A stretch of 64,000 bases of DNA from an uncultured Allomuricauda sp. (GCF_947499695.1 NZ_CANMPQ010000001.1:1612001-1676000), one strand, 5' to 3'. Positions 34,080-44,617 are shown, counted from the first letter of the stretch. Numbers and translations are program-made. The notes: generated by a model not told the origin, from the letters alone.

Positions 34080-35000
34080 TTACTGCAAAAGGGTTTTAGC
34101 CTGTTGTTGGTATTTACGGCTTAGACCACGAAATTTAGTTACATAAATGTTAGTGCTTTTCCCTGGGAGGCTATCACTGCTGGTGTAATACAATTGTTTC
34201 CCATCCTGGGTCAAATAGGGATATAGATCACTCCCTGAGGTGTTTAATTCTTTAATGTTTTGGGGCAACGTCCATTCATTCTCCTCTCTAAAGCTAATAT
34301 AGAGGTCGCCATAGGGTGAAACATTTGCTTCGCGTTGTGAGGCTTCAAAAATAATCAGGTCACCTGCGCTGTTGATCTCCAGGTTCCATTCCCCTTTAGG
34401 GGAATTCAATGTGTTTCCCATATTTACAGGAGGTCCAAACTCTCCATATTTTAATTCTGAAACATACAGATCGCCCTGACCATAGCCTCCGAGTCGGTCC
34501 GAGGCAAAATATAGGTTGCCATCGCCATCGGTACGAGGACTATACTCCGTGTTTTCCGAATTTATGGGATAGGATAGTACGGTGGGTTCTTTCCATTGAC
34601 CGTTTTTATCTTTGGTCACCATCCAAATATCCGCGGAGGTTGATGTATACGATACGGGTCTATTGGAAATAAAGAACAAGGTTTTCCCATCCCTTGACAG
34701 GTGCGGGTCGCTATCGTCATAAATACCCGAAAATGGAACGATTTCTGGAGTGGACCACTGGTCATTGTTTTTTACGGAGCGATAAATGGCGCTTTTCATA
34801 TCGCCACTGCCCCATTCTTGGTTGCTTCGGGCAAAGTAGAGTTCGTTGCCATCTGCCGTAAAGGTGCAGGAATATTCTACAGCGGGTGTGGAAATGTTAT
34901 CCGGTTCAAATTTGATGATATCTTTTTGCTTGCCGCATCCCAACCAAACGAATCCGACAAAACAGTATAACATCCGTATTCCAAATTTTGAATTTCCCAT
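34080..35000 (-). CDS. PD40/TolB-like beta-propeller lipoprotein
   Basis: A 306-residue lipoprotein (FVWLGC, lipid Cys near 20). The mature protein is a series of PD40 blades: YSCTFTADGNELYFARS, DPHLSRDGKTLFFISN, YSPRTDGDGNLYFASD, and LYPYLTQDGKQLYYTS. This is the WD40-like propeller of TolB and of periplasmic sensor or scaffold proteins. No catalytic motif is visible. ATG 35000 is preferred over a TTG 6 bp upstream. Confidence 0.85.
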   Translation of the reverse strand: MGNSKFGIRMLYCFVGFVWLGCGKQKDIIKFEPDNISTPAVEYSCTFTADGNELYFARSNQEWGSGDMKSAIYRSVKNNDQWSTPEIVPFSGIYDDSDPHLSRDGKTLFFISNRPVSYTSTSADIWMVTKDKNGQWKEPTVLSYPINSENTEYSPRTDGDGNLYFASDRLGGYGQGDLYVSELKYGEFGPPVNMGNTLNSPKGEWNLEINSAGDLIIFEASQREANVSPYGDLYISFREENEWTLPQNIKELNTSGSDLYPYLTQDGKQLYYTSSDSLPGKSTNIYVTKFRGLSRKYQQQAKTLLQ

Positions 35001-35126
35001 GTGCAACTAGTGTTTAAAAAAGGGGAACCAAAATGTGCAATACTCTGCCAAGTTTGCAGGTTTTATAAAAGTAATGATAATCTTACAAACCATCATTATG
35101 TGTTTCGCTAAAGAAAAAACAGCCCT

Positions 35127-36263
35127 TTATTGCTTTGGTAATTGTAACCATTCTTTCCATAATTGATAAGACTGGCGCTCATTTCCTTCGCCATCCAACA
35201 GGCCATTGTCGCGCCATACTCGTAATATATCCGGTGGTGATGGCGTATTTTCATATAAGAGATCGTAGTCCCTATACACAAACCAAAGGGCGAACTCCGC
35301 ATTCAGTGCATTAAGCTGATTCATGAGTTTTTCAACATAGCCTCTTTGCCAATCTTCGGTACTTCTGGCGCTCACTCCTAAATTTTCGATAACCAAATCA
35401 TCGGCAGAAAATCCAGTCTCGGCAACAGCAAAAGGTTTTGAGGGGTCTAAATTTCTGAAGTCCTCCAACCAATTGTCCGCAAACAAATCTGGATTTGCAT
35501 CACGTGTCAAATCCCCATAGTATAAGAACGGATAGGTACTCATGGCGATATAATCGGAATGTGCTACAAGCATTTCTGAAATCTCCAATACTTCCGCTTT
35601 GCTTAGGTCGAAAGCCTGATCTTGTATACTAAGAAAAACGGGCAAATTTGGATAATCAACCTTTAACGCGGTATAAACGGCTTCCATTAAATTCAAAAAC
35701 TGTGCAAAAGCGGGGTCATCTTTTTTAAAAGATGCATTGGTCTCGATTCCATAACCAAAATAGTCCGGATTCACCTCGTCTATCAACCGTTTGCAATATG
35801 TAATGAAAGTGGAAACAACAATGGGATCATCAAAATTCTTTTCCTCCCAAAATGGAGGTAAGGGTTGATGACTACCGGAATTGTTCCAATACTTTGCCAA
35901 ATTTCCCCTGCTCTGGTCGGTCGGCGTTGTCGTAAGAACAATCTTGGTATCGGGCGATTTAGCATTTTTGGCTACATTGATGGTATTTTGAACCTCTTCT
36001 GGAAATGGTAAATCATTCATGACCTCATCCCAAGGAACTCCATAATCCAGGTGATTCAAAAATATATCACCATCCGCAATAACATTCTCAAAAGTCTCGG
36101 TGAGGGCGTTCACATCATAATCGTATGGAAAAGCTGTAAATCCCATAAAAAAAGACCTTCCAGTGGGTTCTTCAATATCCTGCTCAGTAGTCTTGTCTTC
36201 TGAACAGGAATAAACCAGCAAAATCACTAGAAATATAGAGGTAATGCGCTTTGTTCCAACCAT
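35127..36263 (-). CDS. Glycosidase-like TIM-barrel lipoprotein
   Basis: A 378-residue lipoprotein (LLVYSC, lipid Cys20). The fold looks like a clan A (beta/alpha)8 glycosidase. YFGYGIETNASF carries a candidate acid/base Glu at the end of strand 4, and FAVAETGFSADD carries a candidate nucleophile Glu at strand 7. The spacing of about 100 residues is right for that clan. I cannot name a GH family or substrate. No SusCD pair or other glycan gene is adjacent, so it looks like a stand-alone enzyme. Confidence 0.7.
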   Translation of the reverse strand: MVGTKRITSIFLVILLVYSCSEDKTTEQDIEEPTGRSFFMGFTAFPYDYDVNALTETFENVIADGDIFLNHLDYGVPWDEVMNDLPFPEEVQNTINVAKNAKSPDTKIVLTTTPTDQSRGNLAKYWNNSGSHQPLPPFWEEKNFDDPIVVSTFITYCKRLIDEVNPDYFGYGIETNASFKKDDPAFAQFLNLMEAVYTALKVDYPNLPVFLSIQDQAFDLSKAEVLEISEMLVAHSDYIAMSTYPFLYYGDLTRDANPDLFADNWLEDFRNLDPSKPFAVAETGFSADDLVIENLGVSARSTEDWQRGYVEKLMNQLNALNAEFALWFVYRDYDLLYENTPSPPDILRVWRDNGLLDGEGNERQSYQLWKEWLQLPKQ

Positions 36264-36321
36264 GGTAACAAAACGAATCTCACAAGGAAATTATTGTCGA
36301 AAACTTCCTGATTTTCAGCTT

Positions 36322-37251
36322 TTAAGCCTTGGGTAAAAATACTTCTGCCATCATGCAACGAGCAGAACCTCCTCCACAGGTTTCAATGACATCCAATGGA
36401 CTGTGAATGATTTCGCAATGCTTGATTATCGCATCCATTTGGTCTGGACGAAGACTTTTATATGCCTGCGAACTCATCACCATAAAACGCTCGTCGTCAG
36501 CTCCAATAACCTGAAGCATATTACCAGCAAAGGCATGCATCTGTGCTTCGGTAATGGCAATTACTTCTTTACCATCTTTTTTAAGATGCTCCACCACATT
36601 TTTGCGCTCCTTTTTATCATCAATGGTGTCCAAGCAAATAACTGCAAAGGTTTCGGCCATGGCCATCATTACATTGGTGTGGTAAATAGGCAACCGCTGA
36701 CCGTCAACAGTTTGGTTAGCAGTGAAAATAACAGGGAAACAGTCAAAATCTTCACAGAATTCTATAAAAAGCTCCTCATTGGCACGCTCTGACAACGCAC
36801 AATATGCTTTTTGATGGACACGGTCCTTTAGAATGCTGCCGGTTCCTTCCAAGAAGACACCTTCCTCCTCAGCAGCTGTGTAGTCTACAATATTATCAAT
36901 TCGGAATCCTTCCTGCTCTAAAATGTCAAAAATATCTTCCCTTCGTTCATTTCTTCGGTTTTCGGCAAACATGGGATATACGCAAATGGTACCACTATTA
37001 TGAAACGATATCCAATTGTTTGGAAATATGGAATCTGGAGTATCCGGTTCCTTGGTATCATCGATTACAATAACCTGGACCCCATGGCTCCTTAGTTTTG
37101 CCACAAAATCATCAAACTCTTTCTGAGCCTTGGCATTGATTTCGTCATTGCTCACAGTCATTTTCTCTTGAAAATAATTGTTGACAGCCGTCTGTTCGTT
37201 CATTCTAAAACCTACCGGCCGAACCATTAAAATGGTATTGGTTACCTGCAT
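36322..37251 (-). CDS. ctlX: Citrulline utilization hydrolase CtlX-like
   Basis: A 309-residue guanidino-group-modifying enzyme (amidinotransferase fold). Visible: VRPVGFRMNEQT start, FPNNWISFH (substrate Asn/His), YHTNVMMAM (catalytic His) and GGGSARCMMAEVF (nucleophile Cys near residue 299). The CtlX branch hydrolyses citrulline to ornithine in characterised members; that assignment is by similarity. It lies 46 bp after the arginine-deiminase-like gene on the same strand. Confidence 0.85.
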   Translation of the reverse strand: MQVTNTILMVRPVGFRMNEQTAVNNYFQEKMTVSNDEINAKAQKEFDDFVAKLRSHGVQVIVIDDTKEPDTPDSIFPNNWISFHNSGTICVYPMFAENRRNERREDIFDILEQEGFRIDNIVDYTAAEEEGVFLEGTGSILKDRVHQKAYCALSERANEELFIEFCEDFDCFPVIFTANQTVDGQRLPIYHTNVMMAMAETFAVICLDTIDDKKERKNVVEHLKKDGKEVIAITEAQMHAFAGNMLQVIGADDERFMVMSSQAYKSLRPDQMDAIIKHCEIIHSPLDVIETCGGGSARCMMAEVFLPKA

Positions 37252-37297
37252 TTTTGTGTGTATTACCCCTCGATTGCGCTCGAGATGACGTTAAAAC

Positions 37298-38212
37298 TTA
37301 TTCTCTTATCAGTGGCATTGTGCTGCATCTAAGCAGCCCTTCTTGCTTTGCAATTTCAGCATACGGAATTTCTTCCACCGTAAAACCTTGTTCCCTAAGC
37401 CAGTCGTTCAACCTTTTGAAGTTCCGTTCTGAGACAACGACTTCTGGCGAGATGGAGAACACATTGCTGAACATCTGGTACATTTCATCTTTGGTGATTT
37501 CGAAGATGTTTTCTTTCCCAAAATAATCAACCAGCCATTGGTATTCCTCTTCAACTAAAAAACCATTTTTATGCAGAATGGCCTTGTCTTTCCCTACCGG
37601 TTGAAAACAACAGTCTAAATGCAAAGCATTGTCCTTGGCATTGGTATTGGATTTCCGAAGTTCAAAGGATTTCACTTTTTTGTTTGGAAATTGAGCCGCA
37701 ATGAATTCAACGGCCTCCTTGTTTGTTCTCGCGGTAATGTAATCCGGATAGTCCTCTCCAGTGTAGGTCCCGATGAAAATATAATCGTTCCAGGGCATTA
37801 CGTCCCCACCTTCAATATGAACTTCTTCTGGTGGACGAACGACTTTCTTTGGGTCGATTTTATCTAAAACATGTTGAATGGCCTCAAACTCTCTTTCCCG
37901 ATCTGGAAGAATATTTGAATGAAACAATGTATCCTCAATCACAAAGGCAATATCCCTGGAAAAAATCTGGTTGCAATCTTTTAGAACAGAAGGACGAAAA
38001 ACTTGCACTCCATGCTTTTCAAACACCCTGGCGAACGCATCCATTTCTTTGACCATATCCTTTTCCAACGGATAGGTACCCGCCAAAATGTGTTCCAAAG
38101 ACTTTGGATCATAAGCCTCTTCTGGCTTTGGAGTTGGACCACAGCTTTCGGCTGTACCTAAGATTACAGCTTTCAGAGGGCTTGTTTCGTTTTGAATATG
38201 CAATTGCATCAT
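37298..38212 (-). CDS. Arginine deiminase / DDAH-like amidinotransferase-fold enzyme
   Basis: A 304-residue member of the same fold as the next gene. Key blocks: LKAVILGTA, NQIFSRDIAFVIED, EVHIEGGDVMPWND (catalytic Glu/Asp region), LHLDCCFQPVG (catalytic His) and EGLLRCSTMPL (nucleophile Cys near 297). Relatives deiminate arginine or remove methylamines from methylarginines; which one here is not decidable by eye. With CtlX just downstream the pair could turn arginine into ornithine via citrulline. The start may be 38212 or 38209 (ATGATG). Confidence 0.85.
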   Translation of the reverse strand: MMQLHIQNETSPLKAVILGTAESCGPTPKPEEAYDPKSLEHILAGTYPLEKDMVKEMDAFARVFEKHGVQVFRPSVLKDCNQIFSRDIAFVIEDTLFHSNILPDREREFEAIQHVLDKIDPKKVVRPPEEVHIEGGDVMPWNDYIFIGTYTGEDYPDYITARTNKEAVEFIAAQFPNKKVKSFELRKSNTNAKDNALHLDCCFQPVGKDKAILHKNGFLVEEEYQWLVDYFGKENIFEITKDEMYQMFSNVFSISPEVVVSERNFKRLNDWLREQGFTVEEIPYAEIAKQEGLLRCSTMPLIRE

Positions 38213-38493
38213 ATAACCGTCATTTATTACCGAATTAAGGAATTCAATTGAAGGAAATCCTCACAAATTCTATGGCAAAACTAGCGCTTTGTTATCGATT
38301 TTCCATCGACTAAAACAGAAAAAAACTTGAAGCGATTAAGGTTTTCCATCATTTGGCTGTGGTTTTTCCTTTTCACTCATAACTATTTGATTTATAAATA
38401 GTTAATACTCAGTTAGTTTTAAAATATCCTTCTAAAAACCATCCAAATTTAGACTATTATCATTACATTTAAGTAAGGAAAAAGCTTTTGGGG
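38213..38493. other. Intergenic region with inverted repeat and a 14-codon frame
   Basis: A 281-bp gap between divergent genes. It holds a perfect 8-bp inverted repeat (AACTATTT, 7 nt, AAATAGTT; 38381-38403). Just downstream on the minus strand is a tiny frame (38380-38336, MSEKEKPQPNDGKP) that could be a leader peptide for the arginine-deiminase-like gene, or chance. A TACATTTA (38467-ish, plus strand) may be the -7 element of the next gene. No tRNA or known riboswitch is seen. Confidence 0.5.
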
Positions 38494-38961
38494 ATGAAAA
38501 AAATTGTTCTTCCATTCTGTTTCATTGCGCTGATCAGTATCGGCCTTTTGTCCATGAACAAGTTTCCGCAAAAATTTGACTTTTCTAAGCCTTTGAATTC
38601 AAAAAAGAGCACTCCTCAGGAACATCAGGCTAGATATTCGGATTGTATTAGTCTGAAGGATGTTTCAAACATTGAAGCTAGGGATATTGACATTCCTCTT
38701 GAACAAAAGAATATATTGTTTGATGAAGTCAATGCACAGCTTAGAAAATATTCAAGTTCTTTGGATTCCACTATCAAAAACTTAAACACCATTGAAGCCC
38801 ATAAATTTTTGCACAGTGAATTCCAACGTAGCCAAAAGCAAATCAGTGCAGATTCTTTGTCTGCGATTAAAGTCTATTATCACAGGGGAATCATGAGCAT
38901 ATGCCATGAACGTGATAAGATGTTAAACTCCATATCTGTTGGTAGGGTTGCTAAAAGGTGA
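38494..38961 (+). CDS. Hypothetical exported protein
   Basis: A 155-residue protein with a hydrophobic N-terminal segment (IVLPFCFIALISIGLLSM) that is a signal anchor or a signal peptide without an obvious cleavage site. The rest is helical and charged, with no motif I know. ATG 38494 is used; a TTG 6 bp upstream is less likely. A bidirectional terminator follows within 2 bp of the stop. Function unknown. Confidence 0.72.
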   Translation: MKKIVLPFCFIALISIGLLSMNKFPQKFDFSKPLNSKKSTPQEHQARYSDCISLKDVSNIEARDIDIPLEQKNILFDEVNAQLRKYSSSLDSTIKNLNTIEAHKFLHSEFQRSQKQISADSLSAIKVYYHRGIMSICHERDKMLNSISVGRVAKR

Positions 38962-38963
38962 TA

Positions 38964-38997
38964 AAAAAAGGGCAATCATAACTGATTGCCCTTTTTT
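38964..38997. terminator. Bidirectional intrinsic terminator
   Basis: A 15-bp stem: six A/T pairs plus GGGCAATCA with TGATTGCCC, and a 4-nt loop (TAAC). It lies between the convergent hypothetical gene (stop 38961) and gltA (stop 39016). T runs on both strands let it serve both genes. Confidence 0.9.
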
Positions 38998-39015
38998 CAA
39001 TGCTTAATCTTTAAA

Positions 39016-40299
39016 TTATCTTTTCTTTACTTCGACGAATGGTCTGTGGTTTTCTCCAATATATATTTGTCTTGGTCTTCCTATAGGCTCACCTCTTAAA
39101 CGCATTTCTCTCCATTGGGCAATCCAACCGGGCAATCTACCCAACGCAAACATTACGGTAAACATTTCCGTGGGTATTCCCAAAGCTCGGTAAATAATAC
39201 CGGAATAGAAATCCACATTTGGATATAGTTTTCTTTTTACGAAGTATTCGTCCTCCAAGGCCTCTTTTTCCAATCCTTTGGCGATATCCAGAATTGGGTC
39301 CTCTATTCCTAAGCTTCCCAATACTTCATCGGCTGATTTTTTAATAATCTTGGCCCTTGGGTCAAAGTTTTTATAAACACGGTGTCCAAAGCCCATTAAT
39401 CTAAATGGATCATTTTTGTCTTTTGCTTTGGCCATATATTTTTTGGTGTCTCCTCCATCTTCTTGAATAGCTTCCAACATTTCCAAAACAGCTTGATTGG
39501 CACCTCCATGAAGTGGTCCCCACAAAGCTGAAATACCAGCAGAAAGTGATGCGAACAATCCAGCATGGGAAGATCCTACGATACGAACAGTTGAAGTGGA
39601 GCAGTTTTGCTCATGATCAGCATGTAAAATCAACAATTTATCCAAAGCATCAATGGCAATGGTATCCTTTTTGTATTCTTGGTTTGGTTTTTTGAACATC
39701 ATTTTATGAATGTTCTCCACATAACCGAGGGTATCATCCCCATAATCCAAAGGAAGGCCCTTTTTCTTTCTTTGTGCCCAAGCTACCAATACCGGGAATT
39801 TAGCGAGAATCCGTACTATGGAATGGTACATTGCTTCTTCGGATGAAACATCGACTGAAGTTGGATTAAATGCCACCAATGCACTTGTTAGCGAAGACAA
39901 TACACCCATTGGGTGTGCTGACTTTGGAAAACCATCCAAAATCTTTTTCATTTCTTCATCTACGTGTGACTCTTCCTTAATATCAGCATGGAAAGTCGCA
40001 AGTTGCTCCTTGTTTGGTAATTCACCAAAAATCAAAAGGTAAGCTACTTCCAAGAAATCAGCCTTTTCAGCCAAATCCTCGATAGAATAACCTCTGTAAC
40101 GTAATATTCCTTTTTCTCCGTCCAAAAAAGTAATTGCACTCTCACACGAGCCGGTGTTTTTATACCCCGGATCTATGGTCACCATACCACTGGCAGCGCG
40201 CAGGGTTTTTATATCGATGGCCAATTCATCCTCAGTACCTTTTATTACCGGGAACTCGTATTTCTCACCTCCATATTCAAGTATTGCTTTGTCAGACAT
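39016..40299 (-). CDS. gltA: Citrate synthase
   Basis: A 427-residue type II citrate synthase condensing acetyl-CoA and oxaloacetate. Active-site parts visible: a His in GPLHGGANQAVL, a His in MGFGHRVYKNFDPRA, and an Asp in NVDFYSG. The N-terminal beta domain (about 1-50) of the long Gram-negative form is present, so NADH control is possible. A promoter-like pair (TTG, 20 bp, TAAATTTC) lies 33 nt upstream. Confidence 0.97.
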   Translation of the reverse strand: MSDKAILEYGGEKYEFPVIKGTEDELAIDIKTLRAASGMVTIDPGYKNTGSCESAITFLDGEKGILRYRGYSIEDLAEKADFLEVAYLLIFGELPNKEQLATFHADIKEESHVDEEMKKILDGFPKSAHPMGVLSSLTSALVAFNPTSVDVSSEEAMYHSIVRILAKFPVLVAWAQRKKKGLPLDYGDDTLGYVENIHKMMFKKPNQEYKKDTIAIDALDKLLILHADHEQNCSTSTVRIVGSSHAGLFASLSAGISALWGPLHGGANQAVLEMLEAIQEDGGDTKKYMAKAKDKNDPFRLMGFGHRVYKNFDPRAKIIKKSADEVLGSLGIEDPILDIAKGLEKEALEDEYFVKRKLYPNVDFYSGIIYRALGIPTEMFTVMFALGRLPGWIAQWREMRLRGEPIGRPRQIYIGENHRPFVEVKKR

Positions 40300-40332
40300 T
40301 TTATGTTTTAAAAGATTAATAAAATAGAACCG

Positions 40333-40363
40333 GAAATTTACGAAAAAGCATAGGTATTAACAA
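40333..40363 (-). promoter_or_regulatory. Promoter of gltA
   Basis: Minus strand: TTG (40363-40361), a 20-bp spacer, then TAAATTTC (40340-40333), one mismatch from TAnnTTTG. The gltA ATG at 40299 is 33 nt further on. Confidence 0.5.
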
Positions 40364-40428
40364 TTTCCCGGCTTCATTTATGGTATTGTTAACTATACTT
40401 TTTGTAGGTCGAAAATTAATTGGGCAGT

Positions 40429-41967
40429 TTACTGCAAATGATATAAATAATTGTAATAATTATCTACGGCTTTTTTCCAAGTGAAACGCTTTTTCTTGGC
40501 AGCGGACTGAATTTTCTTCCAGGTGGGTTTGTCGTTTTTGTAAATATCCAATGCCACATCGAAAGTATCGAGCATACTTTGTATTTTTTTGTCGTACGTA
40601 TCCCCGTCAAAACTAAAGCCTGTTTTCATGTGGTGAACGGTGTCTTTAAGACCTCCAGTATGGTGCACTAAACATGGATTTCCGTTTCGCATGGACAACA
40701 TCTGGCTTATTCCACAGGGCTCAAAAAGACTGGGCATAAAATACAAATCAGATTCAAGGTAAATGGAATCGATCAGGTTTTCGGATTGTCCATTCGTAAA
40801 TACAAAGTTTTTATGCTCATAGCTAAGCTTTCTGAAAAGTTCTTCATACTCCGGCGCACCAGTACCTAAAAGCATAAATATACCATCCACTTTTTCCAGT
40901 TTTTTCAAAATTTGAACAAAGGCTTCTGGTGACCTCTTGAAGAAGTAAAACTTCTGCTCTGTTAATCTGGCGACGCTTGAGACGATGAATTTTGGTCTAT
41001 TGTCCACAAACTCCATGATTTTTTCTCCTGTATGCGCCAAAAAGTCGGCCTTATACTTCTTGGATTCTTCTTGCAACCATCTGAAAATTGCTTTTACGGT
41101 ATTGCGATAGATAAATCCTTTTTCTTCTATATTGATGTTTTTATAGTTACAACCATTCAATATTCCTACAAGCCTGTCTTCCTTATCAGCCCGTAATAAA
41201 TCTTTTTCCAGCCCTTCACCTCCAATAAATTCAGGCGGGGAACTTGGCAGCATCACATCATCTTTATAGGATGGTGAAACGGTATGTACGGCATCGGCAA
41301 AACGAATCCCCACTGCCATCAGATTGATACAATCTTGATAACGATAGTCCATCAACGCTTTATAATCGAAGACAACATCAGGGAACCAATTTTTTAAAGA
41401 GGAGTAATTATCATCGAAAGGTCGTATTCCCTGGATGGCTAAATTATGGATACTGTAAACAAACCGAATGTCCTTTAGGTTTTTGTATTCCTTATGGTAC
41501 TCCCTTAAAAACAGCAACAGACTTGAGTGCCAATCATGCAAATGGATGATGTCCACATTTCCGAAAGAACCTTTTTTAACGGCTTCTGCAACTGCCGTGC
41601 AAAAAATGAAATACTTTATAGCATCGGTGTAAAAGGGCTCTTCTGGATCATTGTGATAAATATGGGCTATGTCACCAGCCTCAATTTCAGGATGGTGCAA
41701 TACATAATGAACAATATTTGGGAATTCTTTCTTGGGTTTTACCTCATAAAGTTCAGCAGTGTATTTTAGCCCCCTAAGCATAAAGCTAAGCTTGGTCTTA
41801 AATAATCCTTCTTGGTGCAAACGTCCGTAGGATGGAACTACAACATGCACTTTATCACCATGTTCAGAAATTTGACGGGGAACATCCCGCACTACATCGC
41901 CCATTCCACCGGCCTTGCAATTAGCCAGTGCATCATTTTCCGCTGCAACAAAGAGAAAGTTGTTCAT
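40429..41967 (-). CDS. glgA: Glycogen/starch synthase (GT5)
   Basis: A 512-residue GT-B glycosyltransferase. The N-terminal GT5 domain has the KAGGMGDVV loop (ADP-glucose binding, residues 18-26) and HLHDWHSSLLL. The C-terminal domain has the GT5 motif FEPCGISQMLSM followed by HHTGGLKDTVHHMKTGFSF. It extends alpha-1,4-glucan chains from ADP- or UDP-glucose. No other glycogen genes are nearby; it lies between eno and gltA on the same strand with gaps of about 130 bp. Confidence 0.9.
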   Translation of the reverse strand: MNNFLFVAAENDALANCKAGGMGDVVRDVPRQISEHGDKVHVVVPSYGRLHQEGLFKTKLSFMLRGLKYTAELYEVKPKKEFPNIVHYVLHHPEIEAGDIAHIYHNDPEEPFYTDAIKYFIFCTAVAEAVKKGSFGNVDIIHLHDWHSSLLLFLREYHKEYKNLKDIRFVYSIHNLAIQGIRPFDDNYSSLKNWFPDVVFDYKALMDYRYQDCINLMAVGIRFADAVHTVSPSYKDDVMLPSSPPEFIGGEGLEKDLLRADKEDRLVGILNGCNYKNINIEEKGFIYRNTVKAIFRWLQEESKKYKADFLAHTGEKIMEFVDNRPKFIVSSVARLTEQKFYFFKRSPEAFVQILKKLEKVDGIFMLLGTGAPEYEELFRKLSYEHKNFVFTNGQSENLIDSIYLESDLYFMPSLFEPCGISQMLSMRNGNPCLVHHTGGLKDTVHHMKTGFSFDGDTYDKKIQSMLDTFDVALDIYKNDKPTWKKIQSAAKKKRFTWKKAVDNYYNYLYHLQ

Positions 41968-42042
41968 ACGTTAGGTTAGTTTTTGCTTGATTTTACTTGG
42001 TTTGTCAATCAATTTAACCAAAGTTTATTGTTGAAACAAAAA

Positions 42043-42070
42043 AAAGCCTTTCTCAGTTCGGAAAGGCTTT
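42043..42070 (-). terminator. Intrinsic terminator of eno
   Basis: A 10-bp stem AAAGCCTTTC with GAAAGGCTTT and an 8-nt loop, 25 bp past the eno stop. On the minus strand it is followed by a run of T. Confidence 0.85.
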
Positions 42071-42095
42071 CTATATACTATTAAATTATCATCAA

Positions 42096-43388
<1,293 letters not shown>

Positions 43389-43421
43389 CTACTTCTATTT
43401 ATGGTTGAAAATTTAGTTCGG

Positions 43422-43429
43422 CAAAGATA
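43422..43429 (-). promoter_or_regulatory. -7 promoter element of eno
   Basis: TATCTTTG on the minus strand, exact match to TAnnTTTG, 33 nt before the eno ATG at 43388. It lies in the gap after carA, so eno can be transcribed on its own. Confidence 0.55.
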
Positions 43430-43504
43430 CAAAAGGAGTGCTTTCGAATTTCATGAAAATTGTCAGGAAACGTTATGAATAACATAAAAATAACCTACAA
43501 CGAT

Positions 43505-44617
43505 TTAGTTCCTGCTGGTTTTGATCGCTTCAAAAAACTCGTCGAACAAATAATCTGCATCATGTGGTCCAGGACTGGCTTCAGGATGGTATTGCACAGA
43601 GAACACTTCTTTATCCTTCATTTTAATTCCCGCAACGGTATTATCATTTAAATGGGTATGGGTGATTTCCAATTCAGGATTTGCTTCGGTCTCTTCCCGA
43701 TTTACAGCAAAACCATGGTTTTGGGAGGTTATCTCACCTTTTCCTGTCACTAAATTCAAAATTGGGTGATTGATTCCTCTGTGCCCGTTATGCATTTTAT
43801 ATGTAGATACGCCATTGGCCAACGCTAATACTTGGTGCCCAAGACAAATACCGAACAAAGGTTTATCGGAAGATATCATTTGTTTTGTGGTGGCAATTGC
43901 ATCTGTCAAAGGCTCTGGATCTCCAGGTCCGTTGGATACGAAATATCCATCAGGATTCCACTTTTGCATTTCTTCAAACGCGGTATTGTATGGAAATACT
44001 TTGATATAAGCTCCTCTTTTGGCCAAGTTTCTTAGGATATTCTTTTTGATTCCGATATCCAAGGCTGAAATCTTGAACTCTGCATTTTCTTCGCCAAAAT
44101 AATACGGCTCTTTAGTAGAAACTTTGGAGGCCAGTTCCAAGCCTTCCATACTAGGCACTTTTTTAAGCTCTTCCTTCAGTGCATCAATTTCATCCACTCG
44201 AGTAGAGATCAAAGCGTTCATGGCTCCATTATCACGAATGTAGCTTACCAAGGCCCTGGTGTCCACATCCGATATGGCAAAAAGATTGTTTTTATCCAAA
44301 AACTCTTGTAAACTCATATCAGCGCTTGGTCTTGAATATTCATAGCTAAAGTTCTTAACTATAAGTCCTGCAATCTTAATTGAATCAGATTCAACCTCGT
44401 CTGCATTGGTGCCATAATTACCAATATGGGCATTTGTAGCAACCATAATTTGTCCAAAATAAGAGGGGTCGGTGAATATTTCTTGATAACCGGTCATTCC
44501 CGTGTTGAAACATACTTCACCTACAGCGGTGCCTTCTTTGTCACCCACTGCTTTTCCATAAAAAATAGTGCCGTCGGCCAAAAGTACTAGTGCTCTTTTC
44601 TTTGATTGATACTTCAT
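43505..44617 (-). CDS. carA: Carbamoyl phosphate synthase small subunit
   Basis: A 370-residue glutaminase subunit that passes ammonia to CarB for carbamoyl phosphate, used in arginine and pyrimidine synthesis. N-terminal CPSase domain (about 1-150: GYQEIFTDPSYFGQ), then class I glutamine amidotransferase: the Cys in LFGICLGHQ is the nucleophile and the His and Glu in HPEASPGPHD complete the triad. ATG 44617 is preferred over a TTG at 44632. No carB is in the window. It follows rplQ, separated by a terminator. Confidence 0.96.
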   Translation of the reverse strand: MKYQSKKRALVLLADGTIFYGKAVGDKEGTAVGEVCFNTGMTGYQEIFTDPSYFGQIMVATNAHIGNYGTNADEVESDSIKIAGLIVKNFSYEYSRPSADMSLQEFLDKNNLFAISDVDTRALVSYIRDNGAMNALISTRVDEIDALKEELKKVPSMEGLELASKVSTKEPYYFGEENAEFKISALDIGIKKNILRNLAKRGAYIKVFPYNTAFEEMQKWNPDGYFVSNGPGDPEPLTDAIATTKQMISSDKPLFGICLGHQVLALANGVSTYKMHNGHRGINHPILNLVTGKGEITSQNHGFAVNREETEANPELEITHTHLNDNTVAGIKMKDKEVFSVQYHPEASPGPHDADYLFDEFFEAIKTSRN

